Positions 41,638-51,542 are shown, counted from the first letter of the stretch. The stretch: DNA of 64,000 nucleotides from Myxococcales bacterium (GCA_020633435.1 JACKDP010000009.1:62001-126000), one strand, 5' to 3'. Program-made: numbers and translations. Notes: a model not told the origin generated them from the letters alone.

Positions 41638-43404
41638 CTAGAGCGCGCCCGTCGCCTCGGCCATCACCACCGGCCGGCGGTCGGCGTCCTGCAGGTAGTA
41701 GCGCAGCGCGGCGACCTCGGGCGTGTCGACGGCCAGCACCTCGTCGGCGAAGCGGGCCCCGAGCACCTGGTAGATGAGGGTGGCCTGCACCTCGGTGGCG
41801 CTCGCGGGCACCCGGTAGCGCACGGTCGCCTGGCCCGCCGCGAAGTCCGGCCCCGGCTCGACGCCGACGGGGGCGGTCGCCGGGCCGTCCGCGTGATCCA
41901 GCGTCCAGCCGGACGGCAGCACCCGCGTGTCGTGGCAGAACCGCGCGCCGCGCAGCAGCGTCCACGTCGGGTTGCCCTCGGGGTCGCACATCAGCGACTC
42001 GAAGACGGCCACCTGGGCGGGGTCGTCGACCCGCAGCGTCGGCGGCCGCGCCGGGCCGCCGCGGCGCTCCTCCGGCTGCACCTCGCCGTCGGGGCCGAGC
42101 AGGTGACCCGCGGCGTCGAAGGCCCCCGACTCGAAGACGACGGCCCCCGACACGTCCCGGGCGACCACGTGCAACCACGCGCGGCGACTGGGGAATCCGC
42201 TCGGCAGCTTGTGCCCGGTGTCGCTCGCCACCACGACGGGCACCTCCAGGCCGCCCTCGACCGGGCGGGCCGGACCCACCATCACGGTCGCCGCGCGCTG
42301 GAGCTGCCCCCGCGCCTCGCGGATGACCGCGTCGAAGGCCGCCGCCGGTGCGCGGGGCCGCAGCGTGTCGGCGTGGTCGCGCAGGATGGCTGGCACCAGC
42401 GTGTTCGCCCCGACGAACAGGTGGCGGCCGAAGGGCGAGCGCGCGCTGATGGGGCCGAAGTCGCCACCGCCCGGCGTCCGCGCGATGGCGGTGCGGATGG
42501 CCTCCCCCTCCGCGTCGGTCGTCGGCACATGGCAGCCCTGGCAGGTCTTGCCCGCCGCCGGGTAGCCCGAGGCCCGCCACTCCAGGAAGGTGCCCTGCTC
42601 CAGCAGGACGTGGCCCGTGTCCTCGCCAGCGGCCGTGAGCGCGTGGGTCTCGAGGGTGTGGCAGGTGCCGCAGAGGGCGGACTCGGTGATCTGCGCCCCC
42701 TGCGTCGGCGTGTAGCCGGTGTGCATCTGCATGGGCCTGGTGAAGGGGCTGGCGTGGGGGCCGAAGATGGCGCGCTCGGTGCCCAGGCGGTAGCCGCCGG
42801 TGAAGCTGGCGGGCGTGCCGAGGCCCTCGGCGGTGATCTGGTGGCAGACGGTGCAGGTCACGCCGTCGCGCGCCAGCTCCCCGCGGGGCGTGCGCTCGGT
42901 GAGGATGGCCAGCGACACGCCCGCGCCCCCAGCCTCGACATGGGCCGCTGGCGTGTGGCAGCGGGCGCACTTCGCCTCGATGGCGGCGGCCGCGGCCGGC
43001 GTCGCGGCGACCTCGGCCGAGACCACCGCGCGCCACAGTGGATCCCGGGCCGAGTTGGCCATCATGGTCGCCTGCCAGAGGTTGAACGGCGCGATGTCGG
43101 CGCCGCGGGCGTCGCGCATGGCGTCGGCTCCGGCCGCGTTGCTGTGGCAGGTCGCGCAGTTGCCGCTCGTCATGGTGAGGTCGCCCTCGGCCTCGCCGAC
43201 GGCCGGCGGCGTGGGCAGGGGCTCGGCCGCGCCCCAGTCAGGGGGCGGCCCCGCGTCGGCGGGCGGGACGGCGCCGTCACCTGCGTCAACGATTGAAACA
43301 TCTGGTCGCATATCTGCGACACCGCCATGGCCGCCGCCGGCGTGGCCGCCGCGCTGATCGTCGCAACCGGCCAGGGCCATCAGGCCCAGCATCCACCACT
43401 TCAT
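41638..43404 (-). CDS. Pentahaem cytochrome c lipoprotein
   Basis: A 588-residue lipoprotein (lipobox MALAGC) with a short Gly/His-rich stretch (RGGHAGGGHGG), then five CxxCH motifs: CATCH, CARCH, CTVCH, CGTCH and CQGCH (about residues 85-285). The arrangement with HTPAAHVEAGG, a Thr/Gly-rich linker and a C-terminal beta domain (about 375-588, VPVVVASDTGHKLPSGFPSR) fits a family of myxococcote/Bacteroidota cytochromes related to c-554 types. Convergent with the cytochrome operon and one nucleotide away. The first 43405-43461 gap holds no gene. Confidence 0.88.
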   Translation of the reverse strand: MKWWMLGLMALAGCDDQRGGHAGGGHGGVADMRPDVSIVDAGDGAVPPADAGPPPDWGAAEPLPTPPAVGEAEGDLTMTSGNCATCHSNAAGADAMRDARGADIAPFNLWQATMMANSARDPLWRAVVSAEVAATPAAAAAIEAKCARCHTPAAHVEAGGAGVSLAILTERTPRGELARDGVTCTVCHQITAEGLGTPASFTGGYRLGTERAIFGPHASPFTRPMQMHTGYTPTQGAQITESALCGTCHTLETHALTAAGEDTGHVLLEQGTFLEWRASGYPAAGKTCQGCHVPTTDAEGEAIRTAIARTPGGGDFGPISARSPFGRHLFVGANTLVPAILRDHADTLRPRAPAAAFDAVIREARGQLQRAATVMVGPARPVEGGLEVPVVVASDTGHKLPSGFPSRRAWLHVVARDVSGAVVFESGAFDAAGHLLGPDGEVQPEERRGGPARPPTLRVDDPAQVAVFESLMCDPEGNPTWTLLRGARFCHDTRVLPSGWTLDHADGPATAPVGVEPGPDFAAGQATVRYRVPASATEVQATLIYQVLGARFADEVLAVDTPEVAALRYYLQDADRRPVVMAEATGAL

Positions 43405-43461
43405 CTTCCGGCCCTCCGCACTTCGGGGTGAGACGGAGGCTGGTGTTTCAAGGGGCGTGCC

Positions 43462-44991
43462 TCAGCGGCGGCGGCGCAGCTTCCCCGCGACCCGGGCGGC
43501 CAGGCGGCGCACCTCGGGGACCCCCAGCAGGCCGGCCCCGGCGAGCGTCACGGCGCCGGCCAGGCCCCCCGTCAGCGCGCCGTGGAGCAGCGGCGGCCAG
43601 GGCGGCAGCAGCCAGGCCAGGCCGAAGCCGGCGCCGATGCCCGCCGCCGTGGCGGCGGCGAGGCGCAGCCACCCGTCGAGCAGGGGCCGGGCGAGGCCGG
43701 GCCCGAGCAGCCGCACCAGCAGCGCCGTGAGCCCGACGGCGTACAGCGAGAGCGCAGTCGACGAGGCCACGGCCAGGCCGGGGGCGCCGTAGCGGTCGAA
43801 CAGCAGCGCGTAGAGCGGCAGCGCCGCCACGGCGATGAGGGTGCCGGCCACCGTGGGCGGCCAGGTGCGGCCGGCGGCGTAGAACCCGCGCGCCAGGAGG
43901 AGCTGCCCCGACCACGCCCACAGGCCGAGGCACATCAACCCCGTGTACTGGCCGATCTCGGCCAGCTCGGCGGGGGTGAAGCGGCCGGTGCCCCAGATGA
44001 CCCGGGCCACGTCCTCGCCCGCGACCGTCAGGGCCGCCTGGGCCGCGAAGGCCAGCACCCAGAGCGTGCGGACGGCGCTCACCAGCAGGGCGCGCACCTC
44101 GTCCGGCCGGCCGGACGCCCAGAGCCGCGTCAGCGTCGGGAACGCCGCCATGCCGGCCGCCATGCCGAAGACGCCCATGGGCACCTTCATCAGCGTCCGG
44201 GCGTACTGCAGCCGCGAGATGGCCCCCGCCGAGGTCGACGCGTGGTGCTTCACGATCCAGTCGTCCGCCACCACGATGGACACGCCGAGCATCACCGGGA
44301 TGGACCGGCGAAACCAGGTGGCCACGTCGGGGTGCCGCAGCCCCAGGCGCAGCTTCATGCCGCCGCGCACCGCGCCGATGAGCGGCAACGCGAAGGGGCC
44401 GAGGGCCGAGCCGATGAGGACCCCCCACGCGAAGCCGGCGCCGCCCTGGGTGTCGGCCAGCAGGAGCCCCCCCGCCACGACGCAGAGCACGTAGACCACG
44501 GGCGCCAGGGCCGGCATCGTGTGGCGGTCGCGGGCTTGCAGCGTCGCCGAGAGCAACCCCCCGAGAATATGGAAGATCTGCCCCGGCAAGACGATGCGCG
44601 TGAGCGTCGTGAGGCGCGCCTGGCCGGCCGCGTCGAAGCCGGGCGCGACCCACGTCACGAGCGTCGGCGTGGCGATCCAGAGCGCCGCCGTCAGCGTCAC
44701 CGCGGCGAGCGCCACCACCCAGAAGAGGGCCGAGAAGGACCGCCACGCGGCGCGCTCGTCGCCGGCGACCAGGTGCCGCTGGAAGAGTGGGATGAAGACG
44801 ATGGAGAGGAGGCCCGACGCGAGCAGGTAGTTGAGGAAGTCGGGGATGACGAAGGCCGCCCAGAACACATCGGCCTCGGCGCCGCCGCCGATGGTGCGGC
44901 CGATGACGGCCTCGCGGACGAGCCCGAGCAGGCGCGAGAGCAGGATGGTGCCCGCGTAGAGGAGCGACGCGAGCCGCACCGCGCGGGTCAA
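43462..44991 (-). CDS. murJ: Lipid II flippase MurJ
   Basis: A 509-residue protein of about 14 membrane helices, normal for MurJ/MviN. The N-terminus reads TRAVRLASLLYAGTILLSRL then GLVREAVIGRTIGGGAEADV, the family start. It flips lipid II across the membrane for peptidoglycan synthesis. The TTG at 44991 overlaps the stop of the upstream gene (TTGA) and has GGAGGGG 8 nt before it; GTG at 44979 would drop four residues. Cytoplasmic tail KLRRRR. The pentahaem cytochrome follows after 57 nt. Confidence 0.93.
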   Translation of the reverse strand: MTRAVRLASLLYAGTILLSRLLGLVREAVIGRTIGGGAEADVFWAAFVIPDFLNYLLASGLLSIVFIPLFQRHLVAGDERAAWRSFSALFWVVALAAVTLTAALWIATPTLVTWVAPGFDAAGQARLTTLTRIVLPGQIFHILGGLLSATLQARDRHTMPALAPVVYVLCVVAGGLLLADTQGGAGFAWGVLIGSALGPFALPLIGAVRGGMKLRLGLRHPDVATWFRRSIPVMLGVSIVVADDWIVKHHASTSAGAISRLQYARTLMKVPMGVFGMAAGMAAFPTLTRLWASGRPDEVRALLVSAVRTLWVLAFAAQAALTVAGEDVARVIWGTGRFTPAELAEIGQYTGLMCLGLWAWSGQLLLARGFYAAGRTWPPTVAGTLIAVAALPLYALLFDRYGAPGLAVASSTALSLYAVGLTALLVRLLGPGLARPLLDGWLRLAAATAAGIGAGFGLAWLLPPWPPLLHGALTGGLAGAVTLAGAGLLGVPEVRRLAARVAGKLRRRR

Positions 44992-45776
44992 GGCTCGTCC
45001 CCTCCGCCGCCGAACGCCCCGAGCAGGGGGCCGACCCCGGCGGCCAGCAGGACGGCGCCGAGGACGTCGAACCAGACCGGCTGCCAGAGCACCTCGTCGG
45101 CCGCCGTCACGTCGAAGCCCGGGACGCCGGGCTCGACCCCCAGCACGGCGAGCAGCGGGAGGAGCGCCTGGGGAAGCACGGCCGCCACGGAGGGCAGGAG
45201 CGCGCCGGTGTGCTTGAAGAGCCACGTCGGCAGGATGAGCAGCAGCCCGAACTGCAGGGCCAGGCCGCCCCCGCTGAACGCCGCCCCCAGCAGAATGGTG
45301 CCGGCCACCACCCAGGACGGGGGCAGCCGGACGGCGAGGGCGCGCTGCACCACCCCCTGCAGGACGACGATGACGCAGAGCGGCTGGACGAGCCCCAGCA
45401 GCGCGGCCGTCCACGGCTCCACGGCCGGCCCCTCGGGCGTCATCGGGGAGTAGGCACGGAAGCTCAGGAGAATATTGCCGATTTCGCTCGCGAGGATCAT
45501 CGCGCCGGCCCCGGCGACGGCCGCCGCGAGGGACCACCAGGCCACGGGGGGCGCCAGCGCGGCGGGGGGCGTCTCCGGCCCGACGCGCCGATCGACGCGC
45601 AGGACGAGGGGCGTCGCGAAGAGCAGGCCGGGGATGAGCAGCCAGATGGGCGGCACCTGGCTCTGGGTCGCCGCCCCCACCAGGGCGGCGGGCAGCATGG
45701 CGAGGGCCGCCCAGAGCGGCAGCGCGATGGCGGCCCAGAGCAAGGGGGGCCAGCGGCGTCGGGGCTCGTCGTTCAT
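44988..45776 (-). CDS. Multipass membrane protein, CPBP-protease-like
   Basis: A 262-residue protein with about eight hydrophobic helices. The central helices have the pattern of CAAX/CPBP intramembrane proteases (GVVQRALAVRL, AAFSGGGLALQFGL, WLFKHTGALLPS), but the usual EExxxR pair is replaced by LQGVVQR, so it may be inactive or a distant relative. CPBP proteases include the myxosortases that process MYXO-CTERM tags, which is of interest given the two tags here, but the match is weak. Co-translated with murJ. Confidence 0.65.
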   Translation of the reverse strand: MNDEPRRRWPPLLWAAIALPLWAALAMLPAALVGAATQSQVPPIWLLIPGLLFATPLVLRVDRRVGPETPPAALAPPVAWWSLAAAVAGAGAMILASEIGNILLSFRAYSPMTPEGPAVEPWTAALLGLVQPLCVIVVLQGVVQRALAVRLPPSWVVAGTILLGAAFSGGGLALQFGLLLILPTWLFKHTGALLPSVAAVLPQALLPLLAVLGVEPGVPGFDVTAADEVLWQPVWFDVLGAVLLAAGVGPLLGAFGGGGDEP

Positions 45777-45784
45777 GGGGGCGG

Positions 45785-45813
45785 ACAGTACCCGGTGGGG
45801 CCCGGGTTGTCTC
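45785..45813 (-). promoter_or_regulatory. Leaderless-type promoter of the CPBP-like/murJ unit
   Basis: Reading leftward: GAGACA, 17 nt, TACTGT, 8 nt, ATG at 45776. Confidence 0.55.
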
Positions 45814-45839
45814 GCCCTTCCCGAATGGGCGAGTTGACG

Positions 45840-45868
45840 GTGCCATCCGGCGGCCGAGCGACTACACT
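45840..45868 (+). promoter_or_regulatory. Leaderless-type promoter of the ABC1/UbiB kinase gene
   Basis: GTGCCA, 17 nt, TACACT, 8 nt, ATG at 45877. Divergent from the previous promoter within 100 nt. Confidence 0.5.
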
Positions 45869-45876
45869 CCCGCCTC

Positions 45877-47571
45877 ATGTCGACCATGCGCACCGTCGTC
45901 ACCAACCTCCGCGCCGCCCGCACGGCCATCAAGGACATGGGCCGGCTGCGCCAGATCGCGGCGGTCCTCATCCGGCATGGCTTCGGGCAGGTCGTGGAGG
46001 CGTGGAACCTCCAGGACAAGGTGATCGTCGGGGCGCTGCTGGAGAAGCGAGATCCCGAGGCCCCCCGCAAGGGGCTCAACACCCGCATCGTGGAGGCCAC
46101 GCAGGAGCTCGGGCCCACCTTCGTGAAGCTGGGTCAGATCCTCTCGACCCGCTCGGATCTCATCCCGCAGGCCCTGTGTGATGAGCTGGCGACGCTCCAG
46201 GACAGCGTGGCCCCCATCACCTTCGCCGAGGCGAAGGCGGTGGTGGAGGCCGCCCTCAAGTGCCCGCTCGAGGACGTCTTCTCCGAGTTCAGCGAGGAGC
46301 CCCTGGCCTCCGCCAGCATCGCGCAGGTCCACACGGCGCGGCTCAAGAGCAACGGCGAGGAGGTGGTGGTCAAGGTCCAGCGGCCGGGCATCCGCCAGAC
46401 CATCGAGTCCGACCTGCACATCCTCCACTGGGTCGCCCGCCAGATCGAGGTCTCCATCCCCGAGGCCCAGGCCTTCGATCCGGTGGCCATCGCCCTCGAG
46501 TTCGAGCGCGCCATCTCGAAGGAGCTCGACTTCACCTTCGAGGCCAACAACCTGGAGCGGTTCGACCGCAACTTCGCGGCCTGGCCCTCGATCCACATCC
46601 CCCGGGTGCACCGGGAGTGCTCGAGCCGCACCATCCTGGTCATGGAGCGGCTGCGCGGGAAGAAGATCACCGAGGCCGCCCCGCTCGGCTTCGACATGGA
46701 GGCCATCGCGCGCGAGTGCGTGAGCATGATCTTCAAGATGGTCTTCGAGGACGGCTTCTTCCACGGCGACCTCCACCCCGGCAACCTCTTCGTCCTGGAG
46801 GATGGCCGCATCGGCCTCATCGACTTCGGCCTCGTGGGCCGCATGACGCAGGTCATGAAGGACGCGATGGCCGATCTGCTGCTGCACCTGGCCACCCGCA
46901 ACCACGCGGGGGTGGCCCGGGCGCTCTTCGAGATCGCCATCCGCACGGGGAAGGTCGACTACGGGCGCTGGGAGGCCGAGGTCAGCGAGCTGATGGACGT
47001 CCACCTCGCCGACGCGTCGCTGGCCGAGGTGGACTTCGGCGAGATCCTGCGGGCGCTGGTGGAGGGCGCCATCCGGCACAATGTCCGGATTCCGGCCGAC
47101 TACACCATGTTCTTCAAGGCGATCATGACGGTGGAGGGCATCGGCAAGATCGTCGCCCCCGACCTCGACCTGCTCTCGGAGTGCCGGCCCCACGTCGAGC
47201 GGCTGATCGCCGCGCGGTACAGCCCCGAGCGCGTCCTGCGCGCCTCCGTCGACACGCTCCAGGCGTTCGCCCGCTTCGCGCGGCAGTTCCCCGTCTCGGC
47301 CCATGAGTTTCTGCGGTCCATCGAAGATGGGCGCATCAACGTGGGGCTCGACTTCGGCCAGCTCGAGAAGCTGGAGCGCGCCCGCGACCGGCGCCTGAAC
47401 CGGGCCGTGCTCGCCGGCCTCACCGCCGCCTTCCTGTTCTGCGGCGTGCTCTTGCGCCATGACGCCCGCTGGACGGTGTTCGGCGTGCCGGGGCTCTCGC
47501 TGCTGGCCTTCATCGTCGGGGGCTATCTGTCGTTCCGCCTCTTCTGGCGCATCCGGAAGGAAGACTGGTAG
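45877..47571 (+). CDS. ABC1/AarF/UbiB-family atypical kinase
   Basis: A 564-residue protein. The ABC1 kinase-like domain shows LGPTFVKLGQILSTRSDLIP (the KxGQ motif), ASIAQVHTARL (Ala-rich loop), VVVKVQRPG (ATP-contact Lys), HGDLHPGNLFV (metal loop) and LIDFGLVGR (DFG). Two membrane helices close the C-terminus (about 510-560). UbiB-type kinases support ubiquinone or other isoprenoid-lipid biosynthesis or export, acting from the inner membrane. It stands alone between the murJ unit and the CotH-type lipoprotein. Confidence 0.95.
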   Translation: MSTMRTVVTNLRAARTAIKDMGRLRQIAAVLIRHGFGQVVEAWNLQDKVIVGALLEKRDPEAPRKGLNTRIVEATQELGPTFVKLGQILSTRSDLIPQALCDELATLQDSVAPITFAEAKAVVEAALKCPLEDVFSEFSEEPLASASIAQVHTARLKSNGEEVVVKVQRPGIRQTIESDLHILHWVARQIEVSIPEAQAFDPVAIALEFERAISKELDFTFEANNLERFDRNFAAWPSIHIPRVHRECSSRTILVMERLRGKKITEAAPLGFDMEAIARECVSMIFKMVFEDGFFHGDLHPGNLFVLEDGRIGLIDFGLVGRMTQVMKDAMADLLLHLATRNHAGVARALFEIAIRTGKVDYGRWEAEVSELMDVHLADASLAEVDFGEILRALVEGAIRHNVRIPADYTMFFKAIMTVEGIGKIVAPDLDLLSECRPHVERLIAARYSPERVLRASVDTLQAFARFARQFPVSAHEFLRSIEDGRINVGLDFGQLEKLERARDRRLNRAVLAGLTAAFLFCGVLLRHDARWTVFGVPGLSLLAFIVGGYLSFRLFWRIRKEDW

Positions 47572-47674
47572 CCCCAGGCTTCTGAAATCCAAGCACTTTT
47601 CCGTCGGTCTGTCGGTGGCGCCCGCTGGGCCCATGGGGGCAGAATGGGCGCTGTACGGACCGGGGGGGACGGGG

Positions 47675-50600
47675 ATGACGACGCGCTGGCTGGCGCTCCT
47701 GTTGATCGTGGGCTGCGACGGCGGTGGTGGGGGGAGCGGGGCGCGCGACGCGGGCGCTGACGTGGGCGCGGTGGACGCGCGGGTGGCCGACGCGACCCGC
47801 GGTGACGCCGGCCAGCGCGATGGCCCGGATGCCAGCCTGGACGCAGGCCGCCCGGACGCTGGCCGCCCGGACGCGGGCCGCCCGGACGCCGGGGACCTCG
47901 ACGCGGGCCGGGACGCCGCGACGCTCGACGCCCAGCCCGTCCATCCCGACGCCGCGGACGCCGCCCTCCCGGCCGACGCGGAGGTCGCCGACCAGGGGCC
48001 CGACGCCTGCGTCCCCGCCTGCGACGGCCGCGCCTGCGGCGATGACGGCTGCGGCCAGACCTGCGGCGACTGTCCCCCCGACGCCCCCCTCTGCGACGAC
48101 GGCGCCTGCCAGCCCTGGCCCGCGGTCATCGTCTCCGAGGTGGTCAGCGCGAACCAGGCCGGCCTCGTCGATGGCAACGGCGAGCGCAGCGACTGGATCG
48201 AGCTGCAGAACCGCGGCCTGGAGCCCGTGGATCTGACGGGGTTCGCCCTGACGGACGACCTGGACGAGCCCCAGCAGTGGCGCTTCCCCCCGACGATCCT
48301 GGCCCCCGGCGAGATCCGGGTGGTCTTCGCGTCGGGGCAGGAGGCGCCCGAGGGCGAGCTGCACGCGAGCTTCCGCCTGCGCGCCGAGGGCGAGCCCCTG
48401 GCCCTGGTGAGCCGGGACGGCCGGACGATCATCGACCAGTACGACCCCCTGCCGGCCCTCGGCGATGACGTCGCCTTCGGGGTGTCCCAGGCCGTCGAGA
48501 CGCTGGCCCTCGTCGAGCCCGGCCAGGAGGCCGCGTGGCGCGTGCCGGCGGGCCCCCTGCCCGGCTGGATGGACGCCGGCTACGACGATGGCGACTGGGC
48601 GCGGGGCCCGACGGGCCTGGGCTATGACCTCGCGGGCGGCCCGCCGCCGCCAGAGGCGCAGGTCGAGCTGGCCGCCGGCCGCCCGGCCCGCCAGAGCTCC
48701 ACGCTCGGCGGCTTCATCGCCGATCTGGGCGTCAACGGCGACTTCGCCGACTTCACGCACACCTTCCGCGATGACCAGGCCGCGACGTGGGCGGTGGAGC
48801 TGGCCGGCGACTTCTGGATCGACCGGGTGGTGCTGCACAACCGCCGCGGCTGCTGCGGGTCGCGGCTGCGCGACATCACGGTGCGCGTGCTCGACGCGGC
48901 CGGGGCCGAGGTCTACGCTTCACCGCTGCTCAACCCGGAGAACGTCCTGGGCGCGCCGGCCAGCATCGAGGTGCCGGTCGGCGGCGTCCTGGGCCGCACG
49001 GTCGAGGTGAGCCGGACGCCGGACCTGGACCTCTCGGGCAGCAACGGCCAGGGCAACGACGACGAGCCCACGGTGCTCTCGCTGGGCGAGGTGCAGGTCT
49101 TCGGCGGGGCGGACCGCATCGGGGCGCACCTGGCGACGGACGTCGAGGCCGCGCTGGCCGGGCGCGGGACGAGCCTGTACGCCCGGGTGCCCTTCGTGGT
49201 GGACGACCCCGCCACCCTCAGCACCCTCACGCTGGCCGTGCAGACGGACGCGGGCTTCGTCGCGTGGATCAACGGCGTCCAGGTCGCCGCGGTGCGGGCG
49301 CCCGCCGACGTCGCGTGGGACGCGGCCGCCACGGGCGAGGCCGACGACGGGACGGAGACCGTTCGCCTCAACGTCTCCGGCGCGATCCGCGCGCTCCGCC
49401 CGGGCGCCAACGTGCTGGCCTTGCAGGCCCTCAACAGCCGACCCGACGACGACGACCTGCTGCTCCTGCCGACGCTCACGGCCGAGCGGGTGCGGGACGG
49501 CGACCGGCTCTTCTTCGACGTCCCCACCCCCGGCGCGCTGAACGACCAGCCGGGCTACCTGGGCTTCGTCGCGCCCGTCACGGTGGACGTCCCCTCGGGC
49601 CTGGCCCAGGCGGCCTTCCCCGTCACGCTGGCCACCGCCACCCCCGACGCCGAGATCCGCTACACCCTCGATGGGCGCACCCCGACGCCGGAAGTAGGCG
49701 AAATCTATCGGGAACCGCTGCAGATTGGCCGCACCACGGCCCTGCGGGCGATGGCCTGGCGGCCCGGCTACCGCGACGGCCCGCGCACGGCGGCGACGTG
49801 GATCTTCCCGGCCGACGTCGCGCTGCAGGACGCCCAGGCCACCCTCGACGCCGGCTTCCCGGCGCGCTGGGGCAACACCGCCCCCGACTACGGCATGGAC
49901 CCGCGGGTCATCGGCCCGGGGGCCCCCGACGCGGACCGCCTGGGGCCCGCCCTCGCCGCGTTGCCGACGCTGGCCATCACCACCGAGATCGAGGGCCTCT
50001 TCGGGCCCGACGGCATCTACACCCGGTCCGACCAGCACGGCGTCGCGTGGGAGCGCGCCATCTCGGCGGACTTCTTCGGCCCTGAGGGCGAGGCCTTCCA
50101 GATCGAGTGCGGCCTGCGCATCCAGGGCGGGGCCTTCCGCAGCCACGGGCTCACGCTCAAGCACTCGCTGCGGCTGCTCTTCAAGTCGGACTACGGCCCC
50201 GGCAAGCTGCGCCACCCGGTGTTCGGCCCCAGCGGCCCCGACCGGTTCGACACGCTGACGCTGCGGGCCAACTCCAACGACGGCTGGCAGTGGTCGGGCG
50301 CGGGCTCGCGGCCGCTCTACATCCGCGACGCGTTCGCCCGCGCCACCCGCCGGGCGATGGGGGGCGAGGCCTCCCGGGGGCGCTTCGCGCACCTCTACCT
50401 CAACGGCATCTACTGGGGCGTGTACGAGATCGTCGAGCGGCCCGACGCGGCCTACAGCGCCACCCACTTCGGCGGAGAGCGCGACGACTGGGACGCCATC
50501 AACAGCGGCACGGCCGTGGACGGCGATCTGGCCGCGTGGAACGCTCTGATCGCCGCGCTCAACGCCGGCGTGGCGGCCGACGACGCCTACCGGGCCGTCA

Positions 50601-51448
50601 CGGGCCAGGCCGACGCGTCGCAGCTCATCGACCCCGTCGACTACGCCGACTACATGCTGACGAACCTGTTCGTGGGCAACACCGACTGGCCGCAGAAGAA
50701 CTACTACCTGAGCCGCGATCGGGCGCGGGGCGTGGGCTTCCGCTTCTCGATGTGGGACGCCGAGTGGTCCATGGGCATCCGCTCCGAGCTCGACACCAAC
50801 CGCGTCGGCGTGAACGTCGGGGTGGCCCAGCCGTGGCCGGCCCTGCGGCAGAACGCCGAGTTCCGGCTGCTCGTCGCCGACCGCGCCCACCGCCACTTGT
50901 TCGGCGGGGGCGCGCTCTTCGTCGACCCCGACGCGCCCGCCTGGGACGCCGAGCACCCCGAGCGCAACCAGCCCGCGGCCCGCTTCATGGCCCTGGCCGA
51001 CGAGGTCGAGCTGGCGCTGGTGGCCGAGTCCGCTCGATGGGGCGACCAGCACGCCGCGACGCCCTACACCGTCGACGCCCACTGGCGGCCCGAGCGCGAC
51101 CGGCTGCTGGCCGACTACCTGCCCTTCCGGTCGGGCGTCTTCCTCGACCAGCTCCGCGCGGCGGACCTCTACCCCGCCCTGCGCGGCCCGCTCTTCGCCG
51201 CCCGGGGCGGCGCCGTGCCCGTCCCGTACGACCTGCCCGTCGACGCCGAGGGCGACCGGCTCTACTACACGCTGGACGGTACCGACCCGCGGCTGCCCGG
51301 CGGCGACGTCTCGCCGACGGCGCTGGAGGCGGTCCCCGGGGAGCCCCTGCGCATCGCGCCCGCCCCACTCGTCCGCGTGCGGGCCCGCGCCTTCGCGGGC
51401 GGAGTGTGGAGCGCCCTCGAGGAGGGCACCTTCGAGGCGGCCCCCTGA
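47675..51448 (+). CDS. CotH-kinase/lamin-tail-domain lipoprotein
   Basis: A 1,257-residue surface lipoprotein. The signal peptide ends in LLIVGC. An Asp/Ala/Gly/Arg/Pro linker (about 20-110, with a tandem DAGRP repeat) precedes a Cys-rich module (CVPACDGRACGDDGCGQTCG, about 110-145), a lamin-tail-like domain (about 150-260, SDWIELQNRGLEPVDLTGFA), a discoidin-like domain (about 325-485), and a chitobiase-like turn (YTLDGRTPT, about 665). A CotH kinase-like domain follows (about 760-1130: LRIQGGAFRSHG, YLNGIYWGVYEIVERPD, WDAEWS), then a second chitobiase-like turn (YYTLDGTDPRLPGG). CotH-type kinases phosphorylate spore or surface proteins. The target is unknown. Confidence 0.88.
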   Translation: MTTRWLALLLIVGCDGGGGGSGARDAGADVGAVDARVADATRGDAGQRDGPDASLDAGRPDAGRPDAGRPDAGDLDAGRDAATLDAQPVHPDAADAALPADAEVADQGPDACVPACDGRACGDDGCGQTCGDCPPDAPLCDDGACQPWPAVIVSEVVSANQAGLVDGNGERSDWIELQNRGLEPVDLTGFALTDDLDEPQQWRFPPTILAPGEIRVVFASGQEAPEGELHASFRLRAEGEPLALVSRDGRTIIDQYDPLPALGDDVAFGVSQAVETLALVEPGQEAAWRVPAGPLPGWMDAGYDDGDWARGPTGLGYDLAGGPPPPEAQVELAAGRPARQSSTLGGFIADLGVNGDFADFTHTFRDDQAATWAVELAGDFWIDRVVLHNRRGCCGSRLRDITVRVLDAAGAEVYASPLLNPENVLGAPASIEVPVGGVLGRTVEVSRTPDLDLSGSNGQGNDDEPTVLSLGEVQVFGGADRIGAHLATDVEAALAGRGTSLYARVPFVVDDPATLSTLTLAVQTDAGFVAWINGVQVAAVRAPADVAWDAAATGEADDGTETVRLNVSGAIRALRPGANVLALQALNSRPDDDDLLLLPTLTAERVRDGDRLFFDVPTPGALNDQPGYLGFVAPVTVDVPSGLAQAAFPVTLATATPDAEIRYTLDGRTPTPEVGEIYREPLQIGRTTALRAMAWRPGYRDGPRTAATWIFPADVALQDAQATLDAGFPARWGNTAPDYGMDPRVIGPGAPDADRLGPALAALPTLAITTEIEGLFGPDGIYTRSDQHGVAWERAISADFFGPEGEAFQIECGLRIQGGAFRSHGLTLKHSLRLLFKSDYGPGKLRHPVFGPSGPDRFDTLTLRANSNDGWQWSGAGSRPLYIRDAFARATRRAMGGEASRGRFAHLYLNGIYWGVYEIVERPDAAYSATHFGGERDDWDAINSGTAVDGDLAAWNALIAALNAGVAADDAYRAVTGQADASQLIDPVDYADYMLTNLFVGNTDWPQKNYYLSRDRARGVGFRFSMWDAEWSMGIRSELDTNRVGVNVGVAQPWPALRQNAEFRLLVADRAHRHLFGGGALFVDPDAPAWDAEHPERNQPAARFMALADEVELALVAESARWGDQHAATPYTVDAHWRPERDRLLADYLPFRSGVFLDQLRAADLYPALRGPLFAARGGAVPVPYDLPVDAEGDRLYYTLDGTDPRLPGGDVSPTALEAVPGEPLRIAPAPLVRVRARAFAGGVWSALEEGTFEAAP
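47840..47884 (+). repeat. 15-bp tandem coding repeat (DAGRP x3)
   Basis: Three units of GACGCnGGCCGCCCG encode the Asp-Ala-Gly-Arg-Pro linker, with a fourth partial copy. Confidence 0.85.
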
Positions 51449-51542
51449 CGTCGACGTTCACCCAAAAAGCCCCTGAAAAACAGCAGCTTGCCGACAGCAG
51501 CCGGACGAGCTGGCGTCCCACCAGGCGGGCGCGGGGGCTGGC

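Noticed and set aside
45834..45839. TTGACG as the -35 of the ABC1/UbiB promoter
   Set aside because: It is 23 nt from TACACT, too far for a sigma-70-type promoter; GTGCCA at 17 nt fits better.
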